Under the pieces are notes generated by a model. That model had not been told where the DNA came from. It did no database searches and saw only the letters and a list, made by a program, of their open reading frames with translations. The translations under genes were made by a program, and so were the position numbers. Positions 34,382 through 42,408 of a stretch of DNA of 64,000 nt are shown here, piece by piece (the stretch's first letter is position 1; the number at the start of each line of letters is the position of its first letter). This DNA is from JAUYQR01 sp963822435 (GTDB lineage Bacteria > Pseudomonadota > Alphaproteobacteria > Rhodobacterales > Rhodobacteraceae): assembly GCA_963822435.1 (NCBI GenBank), contig CAWGHN010000005.1, positions 62,001-126,000 on the forward strand. The letters run 5' to 3'.

Positions 34382-34447
34382 CGCCACCCCTCCGCTGTGC
34401 TGGCAAAACCTACGGCGGCCCTGCACAAAGGTCCACAGCACGGCATC

Positions 34448-34472
34448 TGCTTCGTCAAAAATCCTCGGGGGG
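34448..34472. repeat. Diverged partial copy of the intergenic repeat tail
   Basis: TTCGTCAAAAATCCTCGGGG resembles the repeat tail (TTTGCA-AAATATCCC-GGG form) seen at 23444 and 41655. It lies after the NTF2-like gene on the minus strand. Similarity is only partial, so membership is uncertain. Confidence 0.35.
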
Positions 34473-34581
34473 TGCGAGTGGCGAGGCGCCGCCGCTGGTT
34501 CAGGCCGGTTGCGCACCCCTCACCCGCTGAGGCGACCCGAGCAACCTGCGCCCGGAAAAGCGCTCAGTCACACAGCGCGTT

Positions 34582-34947
34582 TCAAAGGGAGTAATAGAAC
34601 TCTTCCCGCACGATTTTGCCGCCCTTCACATGATAGATCGCCACTTCGCGGCCTTGCGTCCGTTCGCCCGTGGCACGGTTTTCGGTATCCATCCCGAAGA
34701 TCACCGCAAAACTTTCCTCGCCATGCGCAAACGGACCCTCGACGGTCAGCCCATGCGTGACAAAGGCACCCTCCCACCAGTCGTGCTTGCCGTGGATTGC
34801 GGCCAGACCACTCGTCTGGCGCCCGCCGCCCATGTCCATCGCCTCGATGGACACTGCATCGGGCGCGTAAAGCCGGTCGAGGTTGGCGCGTTCGCGCCCC
34901 TCACGACAGCCGGCAACGAGCTCGTTGGCTATTTCCAGAAACGTCAT
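34582..34947 (-). CDS. NTF2-like (SnoaL-type) small protein
   Basis: This 121-residue protein has the cone-like NTF2 fold pattern: an N-terminal helix pair, DRLYAPDAVSIEAMD, AIHGKHDWWEGAF, a central strand FAVIFGMDTENRATG, and REVAIYHVKGGKIVREEFYY at the end. Similar proteins are small isomerases, hydrolases or binding proteins of unknown substrate. The ATG at 34947 has GGAGG upstream. It is divergent from prfC and shares its promoter gap. Confidence 0.85.
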   Translation of the reverse strand: MTFLEIANELVAGCREGRERANLDRLYAPDAVSIEAMDMGGGRQTSGLAAIHGKHDWWEGAFVTHGLTVEGPFAHGEESFAVIFGMDTENRATGERTQGREVAIYHVKGGKIVREEFYYSL

Positions 34948-35055
34948 CGAAACCTCCAATGTTCCATGATTGTTCTCAACCTGCGCTGAAAGACCGAGTC
35001 GCACAAGTGCGCGCTTTTCGTTGCGGCGGGCGCTGGCGCATCTTATAGGACGCCC

Positions 35056-36651
35056 ATGTCGAACCGCGCTCCCCTTCCGCCCGAAATCGCCCGCCGCAGG
35101 ACCTTTGCGATCATTTCGCACCCCGACGCGGGCAAAACCACGCTGACCGAGAAATTCCTCCTGTTCGGGGGTGCCATCCAGATGGCCGGTCAGGTGCGTG
35201 CCAAGGGCGATGCGCGGCGCACGCGGTCGGACTTCATGAAGATGGAACAGGAGCGGGGGATTTCGGTCTCGGCTTCGGCGATGTCGTTCGATTTCCGGCA
35301 GTATCGCTTCAATCTGGTTGACACGCCCGGTCACAGCGATTTCTCGGAAGACACCTACCGCACGCTGACGGCGGTCGATGCCGCGATCATGGTGATCGAC
35401 GGGGCGAAGGGCGTTGAAAGCCAGACGCGCAAGCTTTTTGAGGTGTGCCGCCTGCGCGACCTGCCGATCCTGACTTTTTGCAACAAGATGGACCGCGAAA
35501 GCCGCGACACCTTCGACATCATCGACGAAATCCAGGAAAATCTGGCCATCGACGTAACACCCGCCTCGTGGCCGATCGGCATGGGGCGTGATTTCGTGGG
35601 AGCCTACGATCTCCTCCACGACCGGCTTGAGATCATGGACCGCGCCGACCGCAACAAGGTGGCAGAATCGATCCAGATCAGCGGCATGGACGACCCGAAG
35701 CTCGCTGACCATGTGCCCGCCGATCTCTTGGCCAAGTTCCGTGAGGAAATCGAGATGGCGCGCGAACTGCTTCCCGCATTCGACCGCGCCTCGTTTCTGA
35801 ACGGCTCGATGACGCCGATCTGGTTCGGCTCTGCGATCAATTCCTTCGGTGTGAAGGAACTGATGGACGGGCTTGGCGAATACGGGCCAGAACCTCAGCC
35901 GCAAAAGGCCGCCGAACGCCAGATCGACCCGGCGGAAACCCCGGTGACCGGCTTCGTCTTCAAGGTTCAGGCCAACATGGACCCAAAGCACCGTGACCGG
36001 GTGGCTTTCGTACGCCTCGCCTCGGGACATTTCGAGCGCGGAATGAAGATGTTCCATGTGCGCACCAAAAAGCCGATGACGGTGGCCAGCCCGGTCCTGT
36101 TCCTGGCCGCCGACCGCGAGCTGGCCGAAGAAGCCTGGGCCGGCGACATCATCGGCATTCCGAACCACGGCCAGTTGCGCATCGGCGATGCACTGACCGA
36201 GGGCGAGTCGTTGCGTTTCACCGGGATTCCCAGCTTCGCGCCGGAACTTCTGCAATCGGTGCGGGCCATGGACCCGATGAAGGCCAAACATCTGGAAAAG
36301 GCGTTGACCCAGTTTGCCGAGGAAGGCGCTGCCAAGGTGTTCAAGCCGATGATCGGCTCTGGTTACATCGTCGGCGTTGTCGGTGCCTTGCAGTTCGAGG
36401 TTCTGGCCAGTCGGATCGAACAGGAATATTCGCTGCCGGTGCGGTTTGAAGGATCGAACTTCGCCTCGGCCCGCTGGATCTCCGGCGACAAGGCCGAGGT
36501 CGAAAAGCTGGTCAGCGTCAACAAGGGCCACATCGCCCATGACAGCGACGGCGATCTGGTGTTCCTGACCCGCCTGCAGTGGGACATCGACCGCGTGGTG
36601 CGCGATTATCCGGGCATAAAGCTGTCGGCCACCAAGGAGATGATGGTCTGA
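35056..36651 (+). CDS. prfC: Peptide chain release factor 3
   Basis: This 531-residue translational GTPase recycles RF1 and RF2 after peptide release. The GTPase domain shows G1 SHPDAGKTTLTEKFL, G2/switch region QERGISVSASAM, G3 DTPGHSDF and G4 CNKMDRE. The C-terminal domains include LQFEVLASRIEQEY, typical of RF3. Length matches the family. It is followed, with overlap, by a conserved unknown gene. Confidence 0.97.
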   Translation: MSNRAPLPPEIARRRTFAIISHPDAGKTTLTEKFLLFGGAIQMAGQVRAKGDARRTRSDFMKMEQERGISVSASAMSFDFRQYRFNLVDTPGHSDFSEDTYRTLTAVDAAIMVIDGAKGVESQTRKLFEVCRLRDLPILTFCNKMDRESRDTFDIIDEIQENLAIDVTPASWPIGMGRDFVGAYDLLHDRLEIMDRADRNKVAESIQISGMDDPKLADHVPADLLAKFREEIEMARELLPAFDRASFLNGSMTPIWFGSAINSFGVKELMDGLGEYGPEPQPQKAAERQIDPAETPVTGFVFKVQANMDPKHRDRVAFVRLASGHFERGMKMFHVRTKKPMTVASPVLFLAADRELAEEAWAGDIIGIPNHGQLRIGDALTEGESLRFTGIPSFAPELLQSVRAMDPMKAKHLEKALTQFAEEGAAKVFKPMIGSGYIVGVVGALQFEVLASRIEQEYSLPVRFEGSNFASARWISGDKAEVEKLVSVNKGHIAHDSDGDLVFLTRLQWDIDRVVRDYPGIKLSATKEMMV

Positions 36652-37274
36652 CCCACGCCAACCGCGTTCAACCCGATGGCAGCTTTCTGGCCGTGGCGGT
36701 GCGGGGAAGTTTCATGGGCAACCGGGGGCGGCTGCACGATGGCGACGGTCGGATCCTGCGACGCTGGCAGGGCAAGGTTTGGATCACCTGCACCTTGCGG
36801 GAAAAGCCGGGCCGGGTGTCGCCCGGCGTCGCGCCACCGAACGGCTACACGCGACTTTTCTTTCCTGACGAGGCCGTTGCCTGCGCGGCCGGACATCGAC
36901 CTTGCGCAGAGTGTCGGCGTGCCGCCTATGATGATTTCCGCCACGCTTGGGCGCAGGTTTTCGGCCAGCGCGCCATGGCGCCTGAAATGGACGCGGTCCT
37001 GCACGCTGCGCGGGTCGACAGCGCGACGCGCGGTCAGCGGCGGCACACGGCACGGCCAAGCGATTTGCCTGCTGGCGCGTTCATCCTCTGGCGCGACCAG
37101 CCGCATCTGCTGCGGGGCGCAGACCTGCTGCCCTACCGGCCCGAAGGGTACGGCCCACCCGTGCAAATGCCCGACGCCAAGGTGAGCGTGCTGACACCAT
37201 TGCCGATGCTGGCACTGATGCGTGCCGGCTGGCAGCCCGCGCTTTGCGCCGCGCACGACAGCCCGAACTGGTGA
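36648..37274 (+). CDS. Conserved protein of unknown function with a CxxC motif (apparent CTG start)
   Basis: This protein of about 208 residues contains MGNRGRLHD, WQGKVWITCTL, GYTRLFFPDEAVACAAGHRP and CAECRRAAYDDF. I recall an unnamed family in Rhizobiales and Rhodobacterales with this pattern; the cysteine pair hints at metal binding, loosely like the Ada N-terminal domain. Homologues begin just before NRVxPxG, which here corresponds to a CTG at 36648-36650 that overlaps the prfC stop (CTGA) and has AAGGAG eight bases upstream. An in-frame ATG at 36579 inside prfC is the alternative. No function is assigned. Confidence 0.75.
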   Translation: MTHANRVQPDGSFLAVAVRGSFMGNRGRLHDGDGRILRRWQGKVWITCTLREKPGRVSPGVAPPNGYTRLFFPDEAVACAAGHRPCAECRRAAYDDFRHAWAQVFGQRAMAPEMDAVLHAARVDSATRGQRRHTARPSDLPAGAFILWRDQPHLLRGADLLPYRPEGYGPPVQMPDAKVSVLTPLPMLALMRAGWQPALCAAHDSPNW

Positions 37275-37331
37275 CAGGCCCGCCACCGATGTCGGGCGCC
37301 AGTCGCTCTGGTGACGCAACTTAGGCCCGCC

Positions 37332-37360
37332 TTGACCTTGCGGCCTAATTCCGCTATGCG
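37332..37360 (+). promoter_or_regulatory. Putative sigma-70-type promoter for the rhlE-like helicase
   Basis: TTGACC and TATGCG are separated by exactly 17 bases, about 95 bases before the helicase start. The -35 element is good, the -10 moderate. Confidence 0.42.
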
Positions 37361-37421
37361 CCGCTGGCGGCCAAAAGGGTCGCGACGCCGGGGCGCCCGG
37401 ATAACATGCGTCCCATTACCC

Positions 37422-37440
37422 ATGCGGTCCGATACCGCAT
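37422..37440 (+). promoter_or_regulatory. Hairpin in the 5' leader of the DEAD-box helicase gene
   Basis: ATGCGGT and ACCGCAT form a perfect 7-bp stem with loop CCGAT, ending just before the ribosome-binding site AGGACG. It could affect translation of the helicase. Confidence 0.4.
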
Positions 37441-37453
37441 TCATAGGACGCTG

Positions 37454-39061
37454 ATGACCAAATTTTCCGACCTCGCGCTGGACCCGCGCGTTTTGCAAGC
37501 CGTTTCCGAAGCCGGCTACGAAACCCCCACACCAATTCAGGCGCAAGCCATACCGGAGGCCTTGAAGGGCCGCGACGTCTTGGGCATCGCCCAGACCGGC
37601 ACGGGCAAGACGGCAAGCTTCGTGCTGCCGATGATCACTCTGCTCGGCCAGGGCCGCGCCCGCGCCCGGATGCCACGCAGCCTCGTGCTGGCGCCGACGC
37701 GCGAACTGGCCGCACAGGTGGCCGAAAATTTCGAAACCTATGCCAAGCACACCAAACTGACCAAGGCGCTCTTGATCGGCGGCGTGGCCTTCGGCGAACA
37801 GGACAAGCTGATCGACCGCGGTGTTGACGTGCTGATCGCCACCCCCGGCCGCCTGCTCGACCATTTCGAGCGTGGCAAGCTGTTGCTCAATGGCGTGCAG
37901 ATCATGGTGGTCGACGAGGCTGACAGGATGCTCGACATGGGATTCATTCCCGATATCGAACGCATCTTCCAGTTGACCCCGTTCACCCGCCAGACCCTGT
38001 TCTTCAGCGCCACGATGGCACCCGAGATCGAGCGGATCACCAACACCTTCCTCACCAACCCGGCCAAGGTCGAAGTGGCGCGGCAGGCGTCCGCCTCGTT
38101 GACCATCACGCAGGCGCTGATCGAGGTGAAGCCCACCCGCAAGGACCGCAGTTTCGCCGACAAGCGCGCCGTCCTGCGCGCGCTGATCCGCGCGGAAGGC
38201 GAGGCGTGCACCAACGCGATCATCTTCTGCAACCGCAAGATGGACGTGGACGTAGTGGCCAAGTCACTGAAACAGCACGGCTTCAACGCCTCGCCCATCC
38301 ACGGCGATCTGGACCAGTCGGTGCGCACGAAAACGCTGGACGGTTTCCGTGACGGGACGGTGCATCTTCTGGTCGCATCTGACGTGGCGGCCCGTGGCCT
38401 CGACATTCCAGCGGTCAGCCATGTGTTCAACTTTGACGTGCCATCGCATCCCGAGGATTACATTCACCGCATCGGCCGCACCGGTCGCGCGGGGCGGCTG
38501 GGCAAGGCCTACACGATCGCCGTGCCGTCGGACGAAAAGTACATCAAGGCGATCGAAAGCCTGGTAAAGACCGAAATCCCGCGCGGTGCGCTGCCCGAAG
38601 GTTTCGTGCCTGGTGAAGATGACGGCCGCCCAGAACGCCCGCGCGAAGAGCGCAAGCCGCGTGGCCGTGATCGCGACCGCGACCGCAAGCCGAAGGAAAC
38701 CGCCGACAGCCCGCGCGCGTCGATGGAGCCCTTGGTGGTGGTGCAAACCGAGGCCGCACCGGTGCGCGAGGAACCTCGTCGCGAAGAACCCCGACGCGAA
38801 GAACCACGTCGCGAAGAACCACGCCGCGAAGAAGCCCGTCGAGAGGAGCCGCGCCGCGACGACCGCCGACGCGAACCGCGCGAGGGTCGCGATGATCGCC
38901 GCGAACGCCCTGATTATCGCCGCGACGACCGGCGCGATTACGGCCCGGCTGTTGTGGGCATGGGCGACCATGTTCCGGACTTCATCCTGCGCAGCTTCGC
39001 GCTCAAGACCGCCACGGCTGATGAGCCGGAAGAGGCGCCCGCCAACGGCACCGAAGGCTGA
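37454..39061 (+). CDS. rhlE: DEAD-box ATP-dependent RNA helicase, RhlE-like
   Basis: This 535-residue helicase has the full motif set: Q motif PTPIQAQAIPEAL, motif I QTGTGKTASF, Ia APTRELAAQV, II VVDEADRMLDMGF, III FFSATM, and VI HRIGRTGRAGR. Residues beyond 375 form a basic-acidic tail rich in arginine and glutamate, including six units of E-P/A-R-R-E encoded by a tandem repeat at 38771-38860. The short conserved core followed by such a tail fits RhlE, involved in RNA remodelling and cold response. The ATG at 37454 follows AGGACG. A strong terminator follows. Confidence 0.93.
   Translation: MTKFSDLALDPRVLQAVSEAGYETPTPIQAQAIPEALKGRDVLGIAQTGTGKTASFVLPMITLLGQGRARARMPRSLVLAPTRELAAQVAENFETYAKHTKLTKALLIGGVAFGEQDKLIDRGVDVLIATPGRLLDHFERGKLLLNGVQIMVVDEADRMLDMGFIPDIERIFQLTPFTRQTLFFSATMAPEIERITNTFLTNPAKVEVARQASASLTITQALIEVKPTRKDRSFADKRAVLRALIRAEGEACTNAIIFCNRKMDVDVVAKSLKQHGFNASPIHGDLDQSVRTKTLDGFRDGTVHLLVASDVAARGLDIPAVSHVFNFDVPSHPEDYIHRIGRTGRAGRLGKAYTIAVPSDEKYIKAIESLVKTEIPRGALPEGFVPGEDDGRPERPREERKPRGRDRDRDRKPKETADSPRASMEPLVVVQTEAAPVREEPRREEPRREEPRREEPRREEARREEPRRDDRRREPREGRDDRRERPDYRRDDRRDYGPAVVGMGDHVPDFILRSFALKTATADEPEEAPANGTEG
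38771..38860 (+). repeat. Six tandem 15-bp units in the rhlE-like gene
   Basis: Units of the form GAACCACGTCGCGAA are repeated six times with small changes and encode E-P/A-R-R-E. Length variation by slippage between strains is likely. Confidence 0.85.
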
Positions 39062-39080
39062 CTCGCGTCCCCGAAACGAC

Positions 39081-39108
39081 AAAGGCCCCGCAGATTGCGG
39101 GGCCTTTT
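39081..39108. terminator. Rho-independent terminator between rhlE-like and rnj
   Basis: AAAGGCCCCGC and GCGGGGCCTTTT form a long perfect stem around the loop AGATT, with T runs suitable on both strands. It separates two convergent genes and should end transcription in both directions. Confidence 0.9.
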
Positions 39109-39127
39109 GCTTTCGTTGGAAGCACGC

Positions 39128-40804
39128 TTATTCGGCGACGAGGCGGCTGACCACCACCGTCGTTTCCGGCTTTTTGCCGATCTCTTCCATCGACACCTGA
39201 CGCACGATGCGGCGGATCGCCTCTTCCAGCTTGTCATCGTCGCGCAAGAGCTTTCGCCCGGCCTTGTCGAGGAACTCGGCAAGATCGCCTTCCATCGTCT
39301 CGTTCAGCGGGCGGGCGCCAAGACCGGCGGCGGGCAGGCCCATCACCTCGACCCACGGCTCGCCCATCGGCTCGTCGTTTTCGTCCAGAATGACGGTGAC
39401 CAGCGCGTGGCCGTTCAGCGCCATACGGATGCGGTCGCGCACCACCCCGTCCATCGACCCGATCAGCGCCGTCCCATCCAGGTAAAGCCGCCCGGTCTCG
39501 ATGTATTCGGCCACCTCCGGCACGTCGCCGGTCAGGTCGATCATCATGCCGTTCGACGCAACCTCGGCGGCAATTCCCGCTTCGGTGGCGATGCGGGCGT
39601 GTTCGCGCAGATGCCGGTGTTCGCCGTGCATCGGGATCAGCATGTCGGGCAGCACAAGGCGGTGGACATGTTCCAGATCGGGACGGTTGGCATGGCCCGA
39701 GACGTGGTATTTGCCGCCCTGATCGTCGATCACGTTGACGCCGATCTCGGAAAACGCATTCCAGATCCGGCCCACGTCGCGTTCGTTGCCGGGAATGGTT
39801 TTCGATGAAAAGAGGAAGGTATCGCCCTCCTTCATCTCGATCCCCAGATACTTGCCACGGCTGAGTTGTGCCGAGGCCGCGCGCCGTTCCCCCTGGCTGC
39901 CGGTAACCAGCAGCATCAGGTTGCGGCGCGGCACGTCCAGCGCCTCTTCCGGGCTGACGGTGCGGGGAAAGCCGGTCAGAACACCCGCCTCTTCCGAAGC
40001 CGAGATCATCCGCTTCATCGACCGGCCCAGAACGCAGACGGTGCGGTCGGCAGCGCGGGCGGCTTCGGCCAGCGTCTTCAGGCGAGCAACGTTGGAACCG
40101 AAGGTGGTGGCGGCAACGATGCCGGTGGCAGACTTGATCAGCTCGGTCAGCGCCGGGCCAAGCGTGCTTTCAGAGCGGCCCTCGTGGGTCGAGAACACGT
40201 TGGTGGAATCGCACATCAGCGCCTTGACGGGGCGTTCCGCGACAATTTCGGTAAAGCGGGCGTCGTCCCACGCCTCGCCTACAACGGGATTATGGTCGAT
40301 CTTGAAATCGCCGGAATGCAGGATGCGGCCCGCAGGGGTGTCGATCACCAGCGCCGAGGATTCCGGGATGGAATGGCTGACGGGCACGAACTGCACCTTG
40401 AACGGCCCCACCTCGACTGTGCCGGGGCGCGGTTCGACGGTGATGATCTGGTCGATCGGCAGGCCAGCCTCTTCGAACTTCAGCTTGCCGATGGTGGCGG
40501 TGAAGCGGCGGCAATAGACCTTCTTCTGCAGCTTGGGCCACAGGATGCCAAGTGCGCCGATGTGGTCTTCGTGGGCGTGGGTGATGAAGATCGCTTCAAG
40601 CCGGTCAAGCCGGGCTTCCAGCCAGGACACGTCAGCCATGATCAGATCGACACCGGGCGAGCCGTCCATATCGGGAAAGGCGACGCCAAGATCGACGAGG
40701 ATCAGCCGTTCGCGGCCAGCGGGACCGTAGCCGTAGACATAGCAGTTCATGCCGATCTCCCCGGCGCCGCCGAGGGGAAGGTAGATCAGCCGGTTGGTGC
40801 TCAT
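39128..40804 (-). CDS. rnj: Ribonuclease J
   Basis: This 558-residue RNase of the beta-CASP metallo-beta-lactamase family shows the zinc motif THAHEDHIGALG near residue 75, further ligands in HSGDFKIDHNP, and the beta-CASP HxH region MHGEHRHLREHA near residue 395. It combines endonuclease and 5'-to-3' exonuclease activity in RNA turnover. In alphaproteobacteria it coexists with RNase E. It overlaps coaX by four bases and lies at the end of the nuo-birA-coaX-rnj gene string. Confidence 0.95.
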   Translation of the reverse strand: MSTNRLIYLPLGGAGEIGMNCYVYGYGPAGRERLILVDLGVAFPDMDGSPGVDLIMADVSWLEARLDRLEAIFITHAHEDHIGALGILWPKLQKKVYCRRFTATIGKLKFEEAGLPIDQIITVEPRPGTVEVGPFKVQFVPVSHSIPESSALVIDTPAGRILHSGDFKIDHNPVVGEAWDDARFTEIVAERPVKALMCDSTNVFSTHEGRSESTLGPALTELIKSATGIVAATTFGSNVARLKTLAEAARAADRTVCVLGRSMKRMISASEEAGVLTGFPRTVSPEEALDVPRRNLMLLVTGSQGERRAASAQLSRGKYLGIEMKEGDTFLFSSKTIPGNERDVGRIWNAFSEIGVNVIDDQGGKYHVSGHANRPDLEHVHRLVLPDMLIPMHGEHRHLREHARIATEAGIAAEVASNGMMIDLTGDVPEVAEYIETGRLYLDGTALIGSMDGVVRDRIRMALNGHALVTVILDENDEPMGEPWVEVMGLPAAGLGARPLNETMEGDLAEFLDKAGRKLLRDDDKLEEAIRRIVRQVSMEEIGKKPETTVVVSRLVAE

Positions 40805-41574
40805 ATGGTTTCCTTGTTGAAGTCGTTGATCAGGACCAACCCGTGCATTGTCAGGTCATCCTCGATCGAATGAAATAGTTCGGTTCCTTGCGCGAACAGG
40901 GAGGCAAGGCCGCCTGTTGCAATGACTTTCATGGGCCGGTCGCGTTCGCGGCGCACGTTGCGAACCACGCCTTCGACCAGCCCGATATAGCCCCAATACA
41001 CGCCGGACTGCATGCAGGCCACCGTATTCGTGCCGATCACCTTGTCAGGACGCGCAACGTCGATGTGCGGCAGGGCGGCAGCGGCCATGTGCAGGGCTTC
41101 CAGCGACAGGTTGACGCCGGGGGCGATGACGCCGCCGACATAGGCGCCGTCGTGGTCCACCACGTCGAAGGTGGTTGCGGTGCCGAAATCGACGACGATC
41201 AGATCACCGCCATGCCGGTCATGCGCGCCCACGGTGTTGACGAGGCGGTCGGGGCCCACGGTCGTGCCCTGATCGACGCGCGGCGGCACCGGCAACCGGC
41301 AGTCGGGTTTGCCGACGACAAGCGGGCGACAGCCGAAGTAGCGGTCGCAAAGGACGCGCAGGTTGAACACCACACGCGGCACGGTGGAGGAGATGATCGC
41401 CCCGGTCACCGTGGCCTCGGTCTTGGTCAGCATCATCAGCGACGAGAGCCAGACGAAGTATTCATCAGCGGTGCGTTTGTGGTCGGTGGCGATGCGCCAG
41501 GTGGCGATGAACTTTGCGCCGTCCCAGATGGAAAAAACGGTGTTGGTATTGCCGCAGTCGATGGCAAGAAGCAT
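40801..41574 (-). CDS. coaX: Type III pantothenate kinase
   Basis: This 257-residue enzyme performs the first step of coenzyme A synthesis. It has the acetate-kinase-superfamily phosphate motif LLAIDCGNTNTVFSIWDG at the N-terminus, and DLIVVDFGTATTFDVVD plus GGVIAPGVNLSLEAL, typical of CoaX. The ATG at 41574 with AGGACGA upstream was chosen; the longer frame would start inside a repeat element. It overlaps rnj by four bases (ATGA). Confidence 0.95.
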   Translation of the reverse strand: MLLAIDCGNTNTVFSIWDGAKFIATWRIATDHKRTADEYFVWLSSLMMLTKTEATVTGAIISSTVPRVVFNLRVLCDRYFGCRPLVVGKPDCRLPVPPRVDQGTTVGPDRLVNTVGAHDRHGGDLIVVDFGTATTFDVVDHDGAYVGGVIAPGVNLSLEALHMAAAALPHIDVARPDKVIGTNTVACMQSGVYWGYIGLVEGVVRNVRRERDRPMKVIATGGLASLFAQGTELFHSIEDDLTMHGLVLINDFNKETI

Positions 41575-41602
41575 GGGCGTTCGTCCTGTTGAACCGTCAG
41601 AG

Positions 41603-41655
41603 CCGGGGGTTTCACACCCCCGGACCCCCGTGGGATATTTCTGCAAAGAGGAAGG
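41603..41655 (+). repeat. Intergenic hairpin-plus-tail repeat, copy 2
   Basis: CCGGGGG and CCCCCGG enclose the loop TTTCACA, followed by CGTGGGATATTT and TGCAAAGAGGAAG. Same loop and tail as copy 1 at 23444-23498, with a different but perfectly paired stem. It lies between birA and coaX in the orientation opposite to those genes. Confidence 0.75.
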
Positions 41656-41664
41656 CTCGAGCGG

Positions 41665-42408
41665 TCAGAAGAACACCTCGGCAGCGGGGATGGCAAGCGT
41701 GGCAGAGCGGGTGCGCAGGATCAGATTGCCGGTGGCGTCGATCGTCTCGAAGATGCCGTCATGGGTGGTGGAGCCAGTGCGTGCCTGGATCGGTTGACTG
41801 AGGCGGGCGGCGTGGGCCAGCCAATGCGCACGGATCGGAGCGAAACCTTCTGCGGTGAAGATCGCCTCCCACCGGGCATAGGCGGGCGCGAGGACGTTCA
41901 GGAAGGCCTCGGGCGTGATGCGCTTGCCGGTGTCTTGCAGCAGCGAGACGGGGGCAAGCGCGCCCGGTTCGACAAGGCTCACGTCCGGGGCGGCGATCAG
42001 GTTGACGCCCATGCCGATACAAAGCGTGGCGTCGGGCGTGCCAAGCGATTGGCTTTCCAGCAGGATGCCCGCGACCTTGCCGCCGTTCAGCAAAACATCG
42101 TTCGGCCATTTCAGGGCAAAGGCGTCAGGCAGGCCCGTCGCGGTCACAAAAGCATCACGGAGGGCGACCGCCGCGACGAAAGAGCGCAGCGCCACGGTTT
42201 CCGGCGGCTCGACCGGGTGCAGGACCAGCGTGCCGTGGAAGTTGCCGCGCGGGCTGACCCAAGGCCGGGCGCGGCGACCGCGGCCGGCGGTTTGCAGGCC
42301 GGCGGTGATCCACACGGGCCCCCCGCCGCGCCGGAAGCCCTCGGCATTGGTGCTGTCGATTTCGGGGAGGGCGATGCGCCCTGCCCCGTCTGCTGCCTCA
42401 GCGGACAA
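41665..42408 (-). CDS. birA: Biotin-[acetyl-CoA-carboxylase] ligase BirA, without DNA-binding domain
   Basis: This 247-residue enzyme attaches biotin to the carboxylase carrier protein. It has the biotin/ATP site in TAGRGRRARPWVSPRGNF, ALKWPNDVLLNGGKVAGIL and GMGVNLIAAP. No N-terminal HTH is present, so it is a group I ligase and not a repressor. It overlaps the nuoN stop by 11 bases and is the first of three non-nuo genes that follow complex I in this lineage. Confidence 0.93.
   Translation of the reverse strand: MSAEAADGAGRIALPEIDSTNAEGFRRGGGPVWITAGLQTAGRGRRARPWVSPRGNFHGTLVLHPVEPPETVALRSFVAAVALRDAFVTATGLPDAFALKWPNDVLLNGGKVAGILLESQSLGTPDATLCIGMGVNLIAAPDVSLVEPGALAPVSLLQDTGKRITPEAFLNVLAPAYARWEAIFTAEGFAPIRAHWLAHAARLSQPIQARTGSTTHDGIFETIDATGNLILRTRSATLAIPAAEVFF

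Noticed and set aside
34582..36540. A 652-codon minus-strand frame that includes the NTF2-like protein at its end
   Set aside because: Only the last 121 codons have protein-like sequence and a ribosome-binding site; the rest is the antisense of prfC.
36606..37319. A 237-codon minus-strand frame opposite the unknown gene after prfC
   Set aside because: The plus-strand translation carries recognisable family motifs such as MGNRG and CAECRR, so the reverse frame is a shadow.
38771..38860. Tandem repeats considered as a CRISPR array
   Set aside because: Units are directly adjacent without spacers and lie in frame inside a coding region; they are a protein repeat.
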